Made by a program: the position numbers and the translations under genes. The notes below the pieces were generated by a model. That model was given only the letters and a program-made list of their open reading frames with translations, ran no database searches and was not told the DNA's origin. From assembly GCF_030463535.1 (NCBI RefSeq), contig NC_132881.1:41141973-41205972 (forward strand): a stretch of DNA of 64,000 nucleotides, read 5' to 3'. How positions within the stretch are numbered: position 1 is the first letter of the stretch; each line of letters starts with the position of its first letter. Shown one piece after another: positions 1-11,310 of this stretch. Source of the stretch: Salminus brasiliensis. Its lineage: Eukaryota; Chordata; Actinopteri; Characiformes; Bryconidae.

Positions 1-153
1 CTCTCTGCTGGTCCTCTCCCTGCGGTCCCCAAAACAGAAATCATGAAAGCCTCCGCGTGTAGCACTGTGGCAGCAGGAGATTTGTACGGACCTTGTCGAC
101 AGCTTCTGATGAACCATTCCCTGAAGACCAGGCAGCCGGAGACGGCCTTCTGA
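1..153 (+). CDS. Possible last coding exon of an unidentified upstream gene
   Basis: Frame 1 is open from the first base to a TGA at 151-153, about 50 codons, and is more CpG-rich than the DNA after it. The predicted tail ends in the residues LKTRQPETAF. I do not recognise the protein, and no splice acceptor can be checked because the window starts here. The DNA after the stop is AT-richer, as a 3' UTR would be. A chance open frame of this length is quite possible, so this is only a candidate. Confidence 0.25.
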   Translation, partial: LSAGPLPAVPKTEIMKASACSTVAAGDLYGPCRQLLMNHSLKTRQPETAF

Positions 154-465
154 GACGCGTTCCTCTGCCTTTTTCTCTCCCAGCAGAAAGCGCACTTCAA
201 CAGAGAGCAAACTTTAACAGCTCGCTACTTTGAAATGCTCATGTCTAAAATTGGTTTATAAATTAGGCAAAGCTCTGGAGGATGATGTTGATCTCAGTGA
301 ACTCGCTGCATAAACCAAAGAAATTTAACATCTGAAGTTCAAGCTCAAGTTCCTGCAGAAAATGAGTGAAGTGAAGTTTGGATAGACACGGGATGGATCC
401 TCAGACGGACTGCAGAAGCAACCAAAGAAAACATGTTTTTCTGAGGCCGAGAGAGTGAGCTGACA
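154..465. other. Non-coding stretch after the first open frame
   Basis: No long frame, repeat or RNA gene is recognisable. It could be 3' UTR of whatever gene ends at 153. Confidence 0.3.
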
Positions 466-650
466 AGTGGTGCAGCATAGTGGATAACAACATTGCCCTC
501 ACTGTTGCAGACTAGGGTTCAATTCCCTGGGCAGACAAGCTCACCACACTACGCCAATAAGAGTCCTTGGGTAACATTCTCCGACATGAGTAACATGATT
601 CAGTGTTGTAACTGCAAGTGACAATGACTGTGCATCAGTAATGAAGGTTA
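466..650 (+). repeat. tRNA-derived SINE fragment
   Basis: A tRNA-like head carries an A-box-like gtggtgcagcatagtgga (about 469) and a B-box-like gggttcaattcc (about 514). It is followed by a non-tRNA body that fades out near 650. The layout matches Pol III SINEs of teleosts. It is diverged and does not fold as a functional tRNA. Confidence 0.55.
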
Positions 651-699
651 AAAAAATGGCCATGATGACTTCCACACTGTTTCTTTTTTTGCCTTAGTG

Positions 700-1011
700 G
701 AACCAGTTTTGGTTCTCTGAAGAACCATATTTGAAAGGGAGATTTGTAGGTGTGAAGAGCCTACATATTTCTTTGATAGAACTTTCCAAATACAGTTTTT
801 TATGTGATTTTGTGTCAAGCAGTGGTTCTCAGATCAGCTGCGAGGCCTTGAGGACTGTTTTAAGAATTTTGGTGTCCCTGGGTGTAAATGGTTGAGTGTT
901 GAGTGTGGTACCCTATGATGGACTCGCACGATATCCAGGGGGGTATTCCTGCCTTGTGCCCATTGATTCTAGGTGACCCACCATGACCCTGACCAGACAG
1001 AAGCAGACGAG

Positions 1012-1048
<37 letters not shown>

Positions 1049-2480
1049 GGATAGATGGATAGATGGATGGATGGTATGTAAAGAACCCAAATGAATTGAA
1101 AGGTTCTTCTTAGAATCTTTTTATTATATAGATGGTTCTCCTCACACATCTCATTAGCAGAAAATGGTTCATAGATTATCTGAGAGGTTTTGAGAACCTT
1201 TTGGAACCCTTATTTTTAAGAGTGTAAATGGTTTAGCAAATTTAAAATTGCCCCTAGGTGAGAGTGAATGGTTGACTGTGGTAGCCTGTGATGGACTGGC
1301 GCCGTGTCCAGGGGCTATTCCTGCCGTGCACTCAGTGATTCCGGGCTCTGGACGATGCAGATGGGAAGATGCATGGATGTAACACATATAATGTAAAATC
1401 TAAATGAATTGAAAGGTTCATTTTAGAACTATTACATTAAGTAGAGGGTTCTCTTCACACTAACCCATCTCATTTGCAGAAATGTTTTTTTCACAAAATC
1501 TACCACTGACAGTTTTTAAGGGACCAAAAGTGGTTCTTCTGTGGTATTGTGTAAAGCAACGGTCCTCAGATTAGTTATCGGTTCATGATTATGATGAATC
1601 CCAACTCAGAATGCAGAGGATCAGAGCAAAAATGGGGATCTAGGGGTTCATGGTTTGAGGAAATTTTAGAAGTATTTAACTACAGTATATACTGTACCAT
1701 ATACATATAATATAAATATGAAGGACTTACATGCATCGAAGGGTCCTTTTTAGAACCCTTATGTTCTCATTTGCAGAAATGGTCCTTGATACAACGTTCC
1801 ATGTGCTGTTTTTAAGGGATTAAAGTGGTTCTTCTGTGGTATTGTGTAAAGCAGTGGTCCTCAGACTAGTTATCCAGTCCTCAGAATGCAGGAACAGAGC
1901 AAAAATGTGGAGCATCTAGAGGTCTGTGTGGACGGGTTAGAGAACGCTTTTGGAACCTTCCTTTTTTAAGAGTGTGTATGATTTGAAAAAATAAACGTAT
2001 TTCATATATAAAAGAACTTAATTAAAAAAATAAGACTCACACGTCTCATTAGCAAAAATGGGCCTTGATACAACCTTCCACTGACCCTGTAAAGAAGCCG
2101 AAACTGGTTTGTCTGTGGTATTGTGTAAAGCAGTGGTTATTAGATCAGTTGGCTTTATTACTTTATTTAGAATGCAGAGGAACAGAGCCTTAAAGGTCAG
2201 AGTGGACTGTTTTGAGAACACTTTAGGAACCTTTTGGTGTTTGTATAATTGGAAAAAATTTATATGTATTACATACCAAATACTGTAGATCAGGTGCATC
2301 TTTTTTTAGCACATTTACATTATGTAGAGATTCTTCTTAAAATTTCATTTGCAGATTTGTTTTTTCTGATTCCTTTCCATTGAACTTTCCAATGACCAAA
2401 AGGGGTTCTTCTGTGAAACTGTGTAAAGCATTAGAATACAGAGGAACTGAGATAAATGTGGACCATCTCAAGAGGGTATA
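700..2480. repeat. Diverged tandem array, unit about 290 bp
   Basis: The phrase ggtattgtgtaaagc with its surroundings recurs near 1542, 1835 and 2116, with weaker copies near 805 and 2412, so the later units are spaced about 280-295 bp. Each unit also repeats a block with catttgcagaaatg, aatgcagagga and a final tttggaacctt. No unit has a conserved open frame. It is a satellite-like or expanded interspersed repeat. Confidence 0.7.
1013..1075. repeat. GATA/GATG microsatellite
   Basis: About fifteen tetranucleotide units (agat, passing into ggat) inside the tandem array. Confidence 0.95.
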
Positions 2481-2920
2481 TGGATAAATAAAAAAAAAAT
2501 AAAAAAAATATATATACTATAAATTGTATCATACACGTCCTTCTTTGAGGTATATCTCTGTTTTGTAATTTAAACACTTTGCTCACATAATTGAACCAAA
2601 TACAGATGAATTGCTTATAAGAGTCTAACAGGAAAGATTTAGAAGAGAATGGATGGTGGACAGGACATTGCTGACCCCTTCTGGAAAAGAGGGATAAATG
2701 AGGACCAGGAGAAATCATTTCTTAGGTTCCTAAACTGATTCAGTAAAAGAATAGGTAAAGGAAAAATAGAAATGCTAATTATAAATGTGCTCCTGTCTTT
2801 AATCACAACTCCAACCTCCGTAGCCACATCACATTCAGATCTCACAGCTTTAGGAGATATTTCACTTGTTTGAAGTCTTTTTTTTAATTATCTATTTTAC
2901 AAAACAATGTCAAAATGAAC
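2481..2920. other. AT-rich intergenic DNA
   Basis: Contains an A-rich and TA-rich patch near 2490-2525. No gene or known repeat recognised. Confidence 0.4.
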
Positions 2921-2922
2921 TA

Positions 2923-3011
2923 CACTACATGTCCAAATGTTTGGGGACACCCCATCTAATAAATGCATTCAGCTACTTTAAGATACACTCATTGCTGACA
3001 CAGATGTGCAA

Positions 3012-3073
<62 letters not shown>

Positions 3074-3327
3074 CACATCTGGTCCCTGTTGAGAAGTATT
3101 GTCAACACAATAGAATAAGCGGAAGAACGGATGAGTTGGGGAGTTTAAGATGACGTGGGGTGATGATTATCCAACATCCTGACCTCACTAATGCTCATGT
3201 CCTCACAGCAATGCGCCACAATCTTGTAGAAAGCCTTCCCTAGACAGGAGAGCCAGTAACTTCAACCAAAGCAGGATAGAATTTAGGGAAAAAAAACAGG
3301 TGTCCAAATACTTTGATCCCTATAGTG
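2923..3327. mobile_element. Tc1/mariner-derived short element (MITE), 405 bp
   Basis: The ends are imperfect inverted repeats: cactacatgtccaaatg at the left, and the reverse complement of a similar sequence (reading cactatagggatcaaag) at the right. Both ends are bordered by TA (2921-2922 and 3328-3329), the target duplication of Tc1/mariner elements. It has no transposase frame. The interior holds a 57-bp CA microsatellite (3017-3073). Related copies lie at 23129-23696 and 45862-46621. Confidence 0.75.
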
Positions 3328-3329
3328 TA

Positions 3330-4400
3330 ACACTGCAGTTTATTTCACTAGTTTGTTCTCTGTTTGGGGGAGAGGCCAATTTAACATGGGTTTATTTAGG
3401 TGCTACAGAAAAGTGTTCACCACCTAAGCAGTGTGATTGGCAGTGTAAGGCTGTAGCAAGATTCACTGTCAGAACCAACTGGCTTAGCTTTTGACTTTTG
3501 GACTAAAATGACCAAATAATGATCTTCAGTGAACTGAAAATCCTTACAGCCAGATTTTAATAACTTAATAAACAAGTGAATAACCAGTCCAAACTTCACC
3601 ATGGCCTGTGCATTTTTCAGTGTTCAATTGTTTTTTGATGTAAGTAAGGGATGATAGTATTGATGATGGTATGTGACTTTGCTCAGATGTGGGTTATAAT
3701 AGCCTTTTTACAACCCTGTTATTTGACCTAAGAATAAATATTTTGCTTCTATGGTGGGTTTACAGCACTGTGATGGTCCACAGCCACGTAGCATAGCATA
3801 GCATTGTTTTTACCATTGAAACAAAGACCCCACATAAGGCCAAGCCACAAATGCAAGCGTAAACACACCAAAGACTCAAACTGCTTGAGCCACATGGTAC
3901 ATCAGAGTAAATGCATCTTTTGAGGCTGTAATTATAGGACGTCAAGGCTGTTACGTAACAGTTTGGGGGTTTGGGAATTGTCCTGCTTTGCAGCTCTGTT
4001 TTCTGGTTCTGCAGGATTTTCTGCTGTGTTTGAGATTCATGGTCTGGCACCTCCATGTTCTGAACTCACATTACTCCACTATGCCAGGATTAATGCAGTT
4101 TTCCATTTAAGGCCATCTGTATGGAAACATGACGGAAAAAGAAGATAAAAAGAACAAGCAGAGGAAAAGTAAAAAGAAGGAAAGAGGGAGAAAGAACTTG
4201 CTCTGCACACTCACACTATTTTCAAGTTCATTTTCTCAGGCTCAATTAACAGCTCCTGTCCACACGCTCTCACAGGCCCTGAATTATTTAGGAATGAATT
4301 ATTAATAAATAATAACAGAGGGCTCAAGGGAGCCGAGCTGGTCAATTAGGAGTGAAGAGCAAGGGGGAGCAGCGGGGGGCCGCATTAAGTTCATCTCTCT
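3330..4400. other. Intergenic DNA without a recognised gene
   Basis: Short frames occur on both strands but none resembles a known protein or shows coding bias. Confidence 0.4.
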
Positions 4401-4491
4401 CTCTCTCCCTCTCTCTCTCTTCATTATCACACGGCCGTCAGACACAATTACCCCCAACGCAGGCCCAACTTCAAACACAGCACACAGCACT

Positions 4492-4525
<34 letters not shown>

Positions 4526-4619
4526 GCCTGAGTATGATATCTCTCTATTCTCCACTCCTCTTTCTCTACCTCTATCTATCTATCTATTGTTCAGTCTCTG
4601 TCTCCACTACTTTTGTCTT

Positions 4620-4656
<37 letters not shown>

Positions 4657-4850
4657 TTATCTGTCTCTCTCCATCTCTCTTTAGGCCTTCGTATCTATCT
4701 ATCTGTCTATATGTCTGTCTATTTATCTATCTATCTATCTATCTGTCTGTCTGTCTGTCTGTCTGACTGTCTGTCTGTCTGTCTGTCTATATATCTATCT
4801 ATCTATCTATCTATGAATGTATCTGTCTGTCTGACTATCTACTAATTATT
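4395..4850. repeat. Compound CT / CTAT / CTGT microsatellite
   Basis: CT runs at about 4396-4420, 4492-4522 and 4619-4653 lead into tetranucleotide ctat and ctgt arrays at 4696-4835. The whole is a polypyrimidine-rich block on the + strand. Confidence 0.95.
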
Positions 4851-5465
4851 TCTTCATAATAACTACTCATTAGTTACCAGCCACATCAATGTCACCTGCT
4901 CAGCTGAAAACTCTAACATGAGAACTATTGATCTAAATGAACCTGCTCCAACAATTTAGTGCCTGAATGATTTTATTAGTGATAATACAAAATAAGGTAC
5001 TGGCACCACACCCACAAGCCTTAAACATTCATCTTCAGCATCAGTGAAATATCACAATATCTACTAGTCTGCTTATCTTCCCCTTTCAGAAGAGAAAGCA
5101 GCTCTCTTTCCTGTCGATGTGTAATCTTTTGAATCTTCGAAAGTGCTCTTGTGAAGTCCTCCCGCCGATACGGTCAGTCACAGAGATGGCTCACAGAAAT
5201 ATGTGGTTCACTGTTTGTTGTGTTCTACCTCTTCCAGTTAAATAGGTAGTTAAAACCTACCTATTCCACTTTTTATTTTCCATATGAGTCATTTTTGTGA
5301 GATAATGATCTGAGTTTCACTGTGTTGTTCTTTGGGAGTTTAAACAGCAACCGTGTTTACATAAAGAACAGTGTATTTCTGTTTATAGTGCTATACAGCA
5401 CTATTCATTAGCTCCTGCTTAGTCCCTGCATCATTACCTATTAACTACAAACCAGTATTGTAAAG

Positions 5466-5516
<51 letters not shown>

Positions 5517-6594
5517 CTACCTCTGTCTCTGCTTCTTCTTCTCCCTCCATGCCATGCTTTCTGTTCTTTATCTTTAACTTCTACATCCAGATTTCTCTTT
5601 TATTTCGTCTTTACATCTCTCTCTCTCTCTCTCTCTCAAATTAAAAGAACTTGACATATAAATCACTGCACTGCTCTCTGAATGCCTTTGATGTTCTTAA
5701 TCAATCTGACATAATTATACATTTCTCTTCTAAATCAATGAGTGTGGAAGGATGTTTGGATCAATGTGTGTGTGTGTGAGAGAGAGAGCACGTTAGAATA
5801 AAAAAAAATTATTAGCTCTTAAAATGCCCACAGTGCTCTGAACACACGCCTTTGAAGTTGGTTGATGGTGATGTCATCATCATTACAGAGCTGCTTTCAG
5901 TAAATTGCTAAAGATGCAACATCTTTCCTCACTCTGGTTCAGTTTGGGAACAACAGTGCAACCACACAGCGTAATGAGTGCTTTACAAAGTATTCAACAA
6001 CATACATAGTAAATATGAGTGCATTTTTATTCTGCATTATATACAGTCTCTGACGTATGACATCAACCTGTGAACAGCAATGCTGCATTATTTTACAGCT
6101 CAAAAAAAAGTGATTAAGCAAATCATGCTTTAAATGTCAGTGTAAGCCAATGGCGCTGACCAAACCAGAACACTTATACACAGGTATACAGGTAGTCAGT
6201 AATTCTGGAGGAGTAACTGAGCTCATTTATGATGGGAAAAAAATCAAATATATAAAAAATACAATATATAATACACATCTCAGCACAAGCCTCAGCTCAA
6301 TAATGTGATGTTACCAACAGAAAGCTGTTCACAGATACACAAGAAGATATTCAATACGGTTTTACTGTGTGAAGTAAGCAGTACTAAGTCTATGCTGGCA
6401 CTCACAGTCCTGTGAAAGACGAAGTTACAACATAGTAAGAAAAATAAAACTACTTAAATACTACCTAAAGCTGTATTACCATACATATGGCACCAAAACA
6501 AGCCTTCTCTTTAACATAAATACAATCATCCTAAAGGTAAAACATGCATAAAAAATATAAAATATTTACAAAATATTTCAAATATTATCCTTGC
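4851..6594. other. Intergenic DNA with CT microsatellite
   Basis: Pure CT at about 5467-5512 and a shorter run near 5617-5636. The rest is AT-rich, with no gene or known repeat recognised. Confidence 0.5.
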
Positions 6595-7015
6595 AACCTT
6601 AAATGTCAAAAACAAGCCTCCTGAATGTAAAGAAAACACAAGGGTCCAATAGACAAACTGATTTCCTTAATGTATGAAAACCCTTTCAATGTAACTAACC
6701 AGTAAATAAACAGACTCCTAAATGTAAAACAACAAGCTACTAAACGTTAAAAACAGGCCCCTAATTGTAACAATCCAGGCTCCTAAATGTAAGAAACAGG
6801 CCCCTAAATGTAACAATCCAGGCTCCTATTTGTAAAAAAACAGACCCTAAATGTAACAATCCAGGCTCCTAATGTAAAAACCAGATACTAAATGTAAAAA
6901 CCAGGCTCCTAATGTAAGAAACAGGCTCCTAAATGTAAAAACCAGCTATTAAATGTAAAAACAGGCCCTACATGTAAAAACATACACATACTCCTTAATG
7001 TAAAAAAAACAACCT
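6595..7015. repeat. Minisatellite, unit about 20-22 bp
   Basis: About fifteen imperfect copies of a unit close to ggctcctaaatgtaaaaacc. Some carry cccctaaatgtaacaatcca variants that alternate with the basic form. Copies differ by small indels. There is no coding frame across the array. Confidence 0.85.
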
Positions 7016-7205
7016 TAAAGACTCTTTATCTGTTAATTGCCAGGTTCTGTGTTTGTGTTTGAGCAGGAAATCATCAGACTGTGTTGGTTGGTGGCCTTTC
7101 AGGACTAGAAGTGGACTGCCTTGCTTTAGGTGTTCGTTCAGTAGTGTTTCTGTGTTAAGGCAGCTGCTGGGAGGAAAGTTAGTTATAGATGAAAAAAGAA
7201 CAATG

Positions 7206-7391
7206 TTATACCAGTATGCGACCACAAGATGCCACTAAATGTTCACTGTGCCACAGATAGTCGAGGCTGAAAACTGGCCATGCTGCTGTGTTCTGGATTA
7301 GTTGCAGGGGCCTGATGGTGGGCAGAGGAAGAACAGCCAGCAGGGAGTTGCAGTAATTAAGTCTTGAAGTGACAAGAGACTGAATTAGCAC
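7206..7391 (-). pseudogene. L2-type LINE reverse transcriptase fragment
   Basis: The - strand reads [18 protein letters not shown] followed by [12 protein letters not shown]. This matches the well-conserved end of the reverse transcriptase region in L2-like non-LTR retrotransposons of fish. Only about 60 residues survive, with no endonuclease or catalytic YADD block. Neighbouring sequence up to about 7700 resembles the same dispersed repeat but has no readable domain. Confidence 0.7.
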
Positions 7392-7720
7392 CTGGGTCGA
7401 ATTCTGTAGATGTTAAAAACATCTGATGTTAAATGAAATCTGCATGACCAAGTTTTGCAGCATGACTGGAGAACATTAACTGGTCATCCAAGATACACCA
7501 AGGCTTCGTGCCTCTGTAGATGGAGTGACCAGTGAGTTCTCAAAGGAGATGGTAAGATCATTGTAAAGTCCAGCAGCTGCGTCTTGCTGTATATCCACCA
7601 GCATATCCGCCACGTTATAAGTCTCTGTGATGGGGCTTTACAGGCGTTGAACTCTTCATAGGTCTGGTTTTCATCAAGCTGCCCATATATACTTTCACCA
7701 ACAGCCATTTTGAAGTTTCT

Positions 7721-10700
7721 CCTTACAGTTCAGGTCATCTAATAACCCCCCCGTCATCAGCAGTAGTCATTCTCCTCAGTTGACTGGTTGTTGCTGACTG
7801 GTGAGTGCACCAGTTGCACTAAGTGGTTTTTAAATAGTTGTTTAGGCACATTAACCATAGTGTAGTCTTAATGTTTGGTATACTCCCCTTGCACTAAGGT
7901 TCAAAAATGACTTACATGGAAGTGTGAACGAAGCGATGAATGCTGCAGGTCCCTCTAGGAAATATCATTCAATTTTAAGCTGAAAAAAAGCATTTAGGGC
8001 GGGTTCTCAGCTGTTAAACATAGTGGCGGGTCATATTTGACCCTTAAGACAACACAAGCGTTGAGTTTCATCTCGATTCTTAATCCTCAATTGACTTTTG
8101 TCACATGAAGCAGTTACTGAAAAATGTATAGTGGCTAAAATATTGTGTTTATCAATATAATTAATATCACTGATAATGAATAAATACATCAAATTGAATA
8201 ATACATCAATAAATAGTAAAATAAATAAATTAATGATATTATAACTACCAGAAATAATTGCTAATATATAAATAAATAAAAATGAATAATACATAAAAAA
8301 TAATAAAATTAATTAATTAATGATATAACTATCTGAAATTATTAATAATAAAATAAAGAAATTAAAATGGATAATCAACACATAAATACATAATGAAATA
8401 AATGAATTAATTAGATTATAACTATCTGAAATAAGTGCCAATAGTTACAGAATGATAGAAAACAAATCCAACTAAAAACTCCAGAATAATAAAAAATAAT
8501 ATTGCACTTTACTCTTATACTTTATAATTATTATCCTGTTCACATTCTGATTTAAGTCTCTAAAGGATGTGTATGTTTTCACTGCACTAAAACATCTACA
8601 GGGGATTTCACAAGATCGCATTTCCCATTTAGCCACTCAAATTCAGACCAGCCAGTAAAGGAATGTCCAATGAGAATACCTACCAGCCTCTTTCCTATAG
8701 GACCGGCTTGACTTCAAGAACTGAGCGAGGAGAGAACACTAGCCTGCAGTGATGTGGGACTTCAAGGGTTTGACTGAAAACATTTAGTAATAAAGAGTGT
8801 TATCTCACTATGACCACCAGAGAGCAGCACATGATACAATTTGACGTTTCATTTGGAAAAGCTTCTGGAAAACTGCAAAGCTGTAGTTTCCTTCAATGAA
8901 CTAACATCATTTAGAAATCATGTAAAGTTCACAGGTTAAGTGTGCAGGTTTTGTCCAGTCAGGTTGATGCAAATGCCTTAAATAAAGCCTTTGCCCTGGT
9001 GTACCAGCCATCCTACCTTTAACACACCTGATCCATACTGTTACAAGTGGTTTGTAGGTTCAACTTAAAAAATACTTCATGTGGTAACAAATGATTGACA
9101 CTTTCCAGGCTGAAACACTCCTTATAACTTCAGTGTGTATGAGACCGAAGCTGAACAAGCAGACGAACTGGGCTGTGTTTGGACTGAGGAGAGAGCTGAT
9201 CACTTTGAAATTATAACCCTGTTCAGTACAAAGAGCATATACCCTTCATAAATGTTGTACATTGTGGATCAAATGACTGACAGCAAAGGCTGAAACCTTT
9301 GTGACTACATGCTGGCTGATGTGTGTTTTTATGTTTGATTGTAATAAGTCAGGACAAGTCAGACGGTGCTTCTCTGTAGAACATTTAAGGAAAATTATAG
9401 TTTTTCCACTGGATTAAATTAAAATATTTAGCTTTAATTATTTTGGTTTGGGTTTTTTTGTTTGGCAGCCTTTGCTTTAAACATTCTTTTCTTATTTATT
9501 TATTTTTTTACTACAGTGAAACAAAATGTATAAATTATTAATATTGGCATAAACATGTGTATAATTAACTGAATGTTTAATTACAAATAGTTCTTTTATT
9601 TAACATAAATGTTAATGCAATTAATCTGACATGTATGTATAGTGCTGTATAGATGATGTATGTTTACCTGTAAAAATAATAAATGTAATTTGTAATAAAT
9701 GGCTTAAAATACATGTCTGTAAATTACTTTGAAATGTTAGTTATTTTCCTAACATTATTATTATTATTATTATACAGTGTTGTTTCAGCAACAGTACTCA
9801 TCCATGGACTGGATAAATTGAGTACTTTCATCCACTAAATGTAAGAAGAAAAGTAAATCACAGATCAGCCTGATGGAAACAAGAGCTACAGTTCACAGAT
9901 GTAAACATTGGGTTTTTTTCATTGTGAAGTACAGTAACAGTAAAGGTCTTCCCATTATGTTAGGTGAGGCTTGATTTTTAGGGCTGACTAAATCTGAAAT
10001 AGTTTTGGGATTTTAACATTTAAAATTACCACCAGGTGCTAGTCAGCATACTGTTGGCAATGCGGCAGCACTGGACTAATTAAACACAATATCCCGAGTT
10101 GGTCAGAGTTGATACTGGACATTTTAATGCAAATGGGCTTCATGGTTTTAGTCACCAATAAGTTTCTAATCCTGAAACCTGGAATTAAAAATTGGGAGTT
10201 TTTTTTGCCATTAGTTGGAAATATATGTCGATTGCAAATTAGGTCTTGTGCTTTCTGGAATATAACATCAGCAAACACACACTGAATCTTCATAACAACC
10301 CCAGAAGGGCCTGTATGTTATACACCGATGTTTAGCAGCTGTTCTTGGTGTGTTTATTCGCTTTTCTCATATTAAGAATGAAAACCATGACAAATGATAG
10401 GTCCAGTAAAGCAATGTGAAGTGTCACACATGGATGGTCTGTGGACAGCTGTTGAAGAATGTGTAAGAACCCTTAAAACAACTGAAGAAAACTTGATGAA
10501 GTGTGAGGCTCAAAAATAGGACATTCATGCTTAGTTCATAGTGTTGATCTGTATGTTGTAGCTTCTTTCATAGCTATGATCTAATACAGGCCAACAAGAT
10601 CTCAAGTCATTTTAAAAGGAGTCAGAACTTTACTTAATGGACTGTTTGGAGTCTTGCAATGTCTGTCATTCGTTGTGGTTTTCATCTTTTATGTGACCAG

Positions 10701-10737
10701 ATAGAATAAACTATTAAAAAAATAAATAAATAAAAAT
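7721..10737. other. AT-rich intergenic DNA
   Basis: Very AT-rich at 8120-8480 (runs of aataaataa type) and 9450-9780. No gene recognised. Short frames on both strands look random. Confidence 0.5.
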
Positions 10738-11310
10738 AATCAGCCAATCATGATACAGCAGCGCAGTACATACAATCATGCAGATGTAATGTTCTCATCA
10801 ACCATTAGAATGTTGATGAGAACATGGCATGAATGTTGGTGCCACACAGGCTGATTTGATTATTTCTATTTCACATTTCTGCTGACAGAAATGGTTCGAG
10901 CTAACAGAAAGGCTACAGTACCTCAGGTAAGCACTATTCTGGAGAGCAGTAAAGCATCTCAGAATGTTCAACGTGTCAAACTTGAGCTACAACCGCAGGC
11001 GGCCACGTCTGTTTCACTGTATATCAGCCAAGGACAGAAAACTGAGGCTGCAGTGGACACAGACTCACCAAAACTGGTGACTTGAAGACTGGACAGAGGA
11101 AGATGCTAGGGTCAGAATTTGGGATCAACAGTTTGAATCCATGCACCTCACCTGCCTTGTGTTTTGGTGTAATGGTGTCATCTTGGCATATTTTGGGCCC
11201 AATAAGACCAAAGATTCATCATTTGAATGCCACAAACTTTGATTAGTGTTGCAGATGCTGCCCATCCTTCCATTACCACACGTTTACTGTTTTCTTTGGA
11301 TCCCCATTAA
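10738..11310 (+). mobile_element. Tc1-like transposon relic, internally deleted
   Basis: The head (cagccaatcatgatacagca) and the internal stretches resemble a widespread teleost Tc1-like family. The frame at 10891-11085 begins MVRANRKATVPQVSTILES, recalling the second DNA-binding helix region of Tc1 transposases, and then breaks. Later DNA (about 11098-11215) still resembles the catalytic region in pieces. Too decayed to encode an active enzyme. The same family appears on the other strand at about 31400-32110. Confidence 0.7.

Noticed and set aside
6595-7015. CRISPR-like array
   Set aside because: Units are contiguous and imperfect, with no unique spacers, and the genome is vertebrate. It is a minisatellite.
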